Origin: Idiomarina sp.
GTDB lineage: Bacteria > Pseudomonadota > Gammaproteobacteria > Enterobacterales > Alteromonadaceae
Direction: 5' to 3'
Assembly (NCBI GenBank): GCA_020832105.1
Contig: JAFIFH010000067.1
Span: 25,158-89,157 of the forward strand
DNA length: 64,000 nucleotides
The translations under genes were made by a program, and so were the position numbers. Under the pieces are notes generated by a model, which worked only from the letters and a program-made list of their open reading frames with translations, had not been told where the DNA came from and did not search any database. Shown here piece by piece: positions 61,962 to 64,000 of this stretch (positions are counted from its first letter, which is position 1; each line of letters begins with the position of its first letter).

Positions 61962-64000
61962 ATGAAAAATAATAAAACGACTGCGCTAAAGGCCTGCTGG
62001 GTGTGGTTTTGCTTAGCCCTATGCATGGCTAGTTTTTCGGTTTTTGCGCAGACCATAGATGACGCGACAAATAGGGTGCACCCAGCGCTCGAAGCAGAGC
62101 CTGACAGCGTGCGACGAGTGGCGTTACAAAGCCGGCAACCACCATATAGTCAACTGCTGCGCGATCTTTGGTTACTGACTGCAGAGCAGCTGGGCACCCA
62201 GTCCGAGCTGTATATTTTACCTGCAGACGCTTTTAACCGGGCCCTGCTTACAGCACCGCACGCGGACGGTGAGAGCGATGGGCACGAGGCCCCAGCCATT
62301 GACTGGTTTGTTGGCCTACGTGCTGAGCAAGCTGAGGCTGCGGGTTTGTATCTCGGTCCGCAGATTCTGACCCATGACATTACGCTGTTTCAACGCCGTC
62401 ACTTACCGGTGATGAATAGTGTTGAAGATGCCAGCGGGTTCGTGGTGGGTGTGGTGGAGGCGAGTTATATCTACGAATGGCTGCGCGCCGAGCACCCTGA
62501 ATTAACCCTGCGCACTTATCCTGATTTAAAGACGTTAGTCGACGCAGCGCTCGCCGGGCGCATCCATGTATTTGCCGGGCCCGCATTGCTGGGTAGCCAG
62601 CTTTCTGCCGCACACAACAGCCCTCAGACAGCCTCAGGTCATGGGGCTAACGCATCGCCACTGACAGAGTTAGGCCGCGCGTTTCCAGCGGATAGGCGGT
62701 TGTCGTTGTTTAGTGTGCCTTTGTTTCTCGCGGCCCGGAATGCAACAGATATTGGTGAGCTGGAGCGGGCTTTTGGCGCCTTAAGTGACGCTCAGCAACG
62801 TTACCTGCAAACCCAGGCGAATCGAGATATGACCAGTCTGGTATCGCTGCAACAGGATGAGCTTGAATGGCTACTGGCACGGGACAGCGTGCTTGTTGGT
62901 GTCCCCTCAGATTCCCGACCAATTTTGTTTTTTGACCGGCAAGGTGAAGCGGTTGGGCTGGATGCTGATTTTCTAAGCTTACTCAGTCAGCGCAGCTCGA
63001 TAAACTTTAGTTTTATCGGTTGTGGGAACTGGGACGCCTGTTTGCGCGCACTGGCACAGCGCGATATCGATGTACTGAGCTTTGTCAGCGATACCCCGGC
63101 GCGGCGTGAATTTGCGGCCTTTACGTCAGTTTACTGGGAAACCCCCTGGGCTATCGCCTCGACGGAGGCAGGTTTGTTCAACGCCGACCAACTGTCTGCG
63201 ATGCAAAACAAACGCATTGCGATTACGCGCAGCTACAGCGTGTTTGAGCAGGCCATGCAGATGCCTGGTATCGAGGTTCATCCGGTAAGCTCGCCAGAAG
63301 AGGGCATGATTGCGGTGATCGAGGGGCGGGTAGATGGCTATCTGGATAGCTTGCCTTTGTTGGTGGAGCGGGTACGCGAGCAACATACCGGCAATTTATA
63401 TCTAAATATATTACATGGCCAGCAAGGCGATGCGGTTACCTTTGCGGTGCGCAAGGACTGGCCAGTGCTGCGAGATATACTGGACCGCGCAGTGCAGACG
63501 ATTAGTGATGCGGATCAACAGCAAATTGCAGAACGCTGGTTTGATGTGAATTACGAGCAAGGGGTGAGCTTTACCGATGTACGGCGTTGGATGTTTTACA
63601 CGGCGCTGGCGGTGGCCGCGCTAATTGCTTTCTTTTTATGGCGTAACAGTAAGCTTAGGCAGGAAGTGAAGCGGCGCAAAAGTGCAGAAAAGAAAATGCG
63701 CCACCTTGCCCGCCATGATGATCTCACCGGCTTGCCCAATCGCCACTTACTGGATGACCGGATGAAACAGATAGTCGCCAGTCACCAGCGTTATAAACGT
63801 CAGTTTGCGGTGCTGTTTTTAGACCTCGATGGATTCAAAGAGGTGAATGATGAGCAAGGCCACGACGTAGGTGATGCGTTGCTCAAACAGGTGGCCACGC
63901 GATTAAACGAGAGCGTGCGAGCCCAGGACACGGTGTGTAGATTCGGTGGCGATGAATTTATTGTAGTCCTCACCGAGCAGCATAATGCGACCCAGGCGAT
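61962..64000 (+). CDS. periplasmic-sensor diguanylate cyclase (runs off the window)
   Basis: Frame open from ATG 61962 to the window end, 679 complete codons. A signal peptide ends near residue 30 (FSVFAQ). A first periplasmic segment (about 45-300) looks like a degenerate solute-binding domain, and a second (about 310-535: VGVPSDSRPILFFDRQGEAV, GLDADFLSLL) is a clearer SBP_bac_3-type sensor. A membrane helix lies near 543-562, then the catalytic domain with HDDLTGLPNR and intact GGDEF at 662-666, so c-di-GMP synthesis is likely. The C terminus (possibly an EAL domain) lies beyond the window. Confidence 0.9.
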   Translation, partial: MKNNKTTALKACWVWFCLALCMASFSVFAQTIDDATNRVHPALEAEPDSVRRVALQSRQPPYSQLLRDLWLLTAEQLGTQSELYILPADAFNRALLTAPHADGESDGHEAPAIDWFVGLRAEQAEAAGLYLGPQILTHDITLFQRRHLPVMNSVEDASGFVVGVVEASYIYEWLRAEHPELTLRTYPDLKTLVDAALAGRIHVFAGPALLGSQLSAAHNSPQTASGHGANASPLTELGRAFPADRRLSLFSVPLFLAARNATDIGELERAFGALSDAQQRYLQTQANRDMTSLVSLQQDELEWLLARDSVLVGVPSDSRPILFFDRQGEAVGLDADFLSLLSQRSSINFSFIGCGNWDACLRALAQRDIDVLSFVSDTPARREFAAFTSVYWETPWAIASTEAGLFNADQLSAMQNKRIAITRSYSVFEQAMQMPGIEVHPVSSPEEGMIAVIEGRVDGYLDSLPLLVERVREQHTGNLYLNILHGQQGDAVTFAVRKDWPVLRDILDRAVQTISDADQQQIAERWFDVNYEQGVSFTDVRRWMFYTALAVAALIAFFLWRNSKLRQEVKRRKSAEKKMRHLARHDDLTGLPNRHLLDDRMKQIVASHQRYKRQFAVLFLDLDGFKEVNDEQGHDVGDALLKQVATRLNESVRAQDTVCRFGGDEFIVVLTEQHNATQA

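Noticed and set aside
61871-62056. N-terminal extension of CmoA by 62 residues
   Set aside because: The extension is Cys/Phe/His-rich, covers the divergent promoter region and has no similarity to CmoA; MTDFPEKS at 61870 matches the family start.
1-64000. tRNA or rRNA genes, insertion sequences, prophage
   Set aside because: I looked for cloverleaf ends with CCA, transposase and integrase motifs and found none; the only mobile-looking DNA is the REPs, the 149-base hairpin element and the toxin-antitoxin pair.

Overview
The window is 64 kb of a gammaproteobacterial chromosome. Gene content and order point to the order Alteromonadales, most likely the family Idiomarinaceae. The support is a polar-flagellum locus with multiple flagellins, the order cheY-cheZ-cheA-cheB-parC-parP-cheW-DUF2802 running into ccmABCDEFGHI (as in Shewanella and Vibrio), and a ribF-ileS-lspA-fkpB-ispH block followed by minor pilin genes. 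The family placement is an inference from protein sequence style; no 16S or tRNA gene is present.

Layout: 1-42 is the 3' end of a flagellar gene (probably flgE). 293-9656 carries flgF-flgG-flgH, a HigB/HigA-type toxin-antitoxin pair on the opposite strand, then flgI-flgJ-flgK-flgL. 9861-16785 is a tandem array of six flagellin genes, each with its own sigma-28-type promoter, most with their own terminator. 16932-19542 holds flaG-fliD-fliS and a small fliT-like gene. 19764-23052 contains three poorly understood genes: a degenerate acyl-adenylate ligase-like protein, a HEAT/UPF0149-like protein and a UPF0158-like protein. 23210-31535 is housekeeping: rpsT (minus), murJ, ribF, ileS, lspA, fkpB, ispH. 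31703-33534 is a compact four-gene type IV minor pilin (pseudopilin) cluster. 33687-46446 is the second motility block: flhA-flhF-flhG-fliA, then the chemotaxis operon with its polar-positioning genes. 46610-48023 (minus) has a FlhB C-terminal-domain homologue and a FliK-like gene. 48104-55662 is the complete System I cytochrome c maturation operon, tightly overlapping, followed by mlaA. 56664-64000 has an RssB-like regulator, a small membrane protein, galU, a LysR regulator, cmoB and cmoA (minus), and a truncated periplasmic-sensor diguanylate cyclase.

Three features run across the genes. First, about 35 units of a short palindromic repeat (GTAG plus a GTCAGGC/GCCTGAC hairpin, often in opposed pairs) lie in 14 places. 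They have the form of RAYT-associated REP/BIME elements; in three genes the REP tetranucleotide supplies the stop codon and in ccmD it encodes the C terminus. Second, promoters tie the late flagellar genes together: eight good sigma-28 sites (TAAAG-type -35, 11-bp gap, GCCGATAA-type -10) precede the six flagellins, flaG and fliS, and fliA, which encodes sigma-28, is in the same window; a good sigma-54 site precedes flgF. Third, two copies of a previously unassigned structured RNA, with different stem sequences that keep base pairing and a shared purine-rich internal loop, lie in the flagellin array (11958-12040 and 15391-15467). This is the best candidate here for something undescribed.
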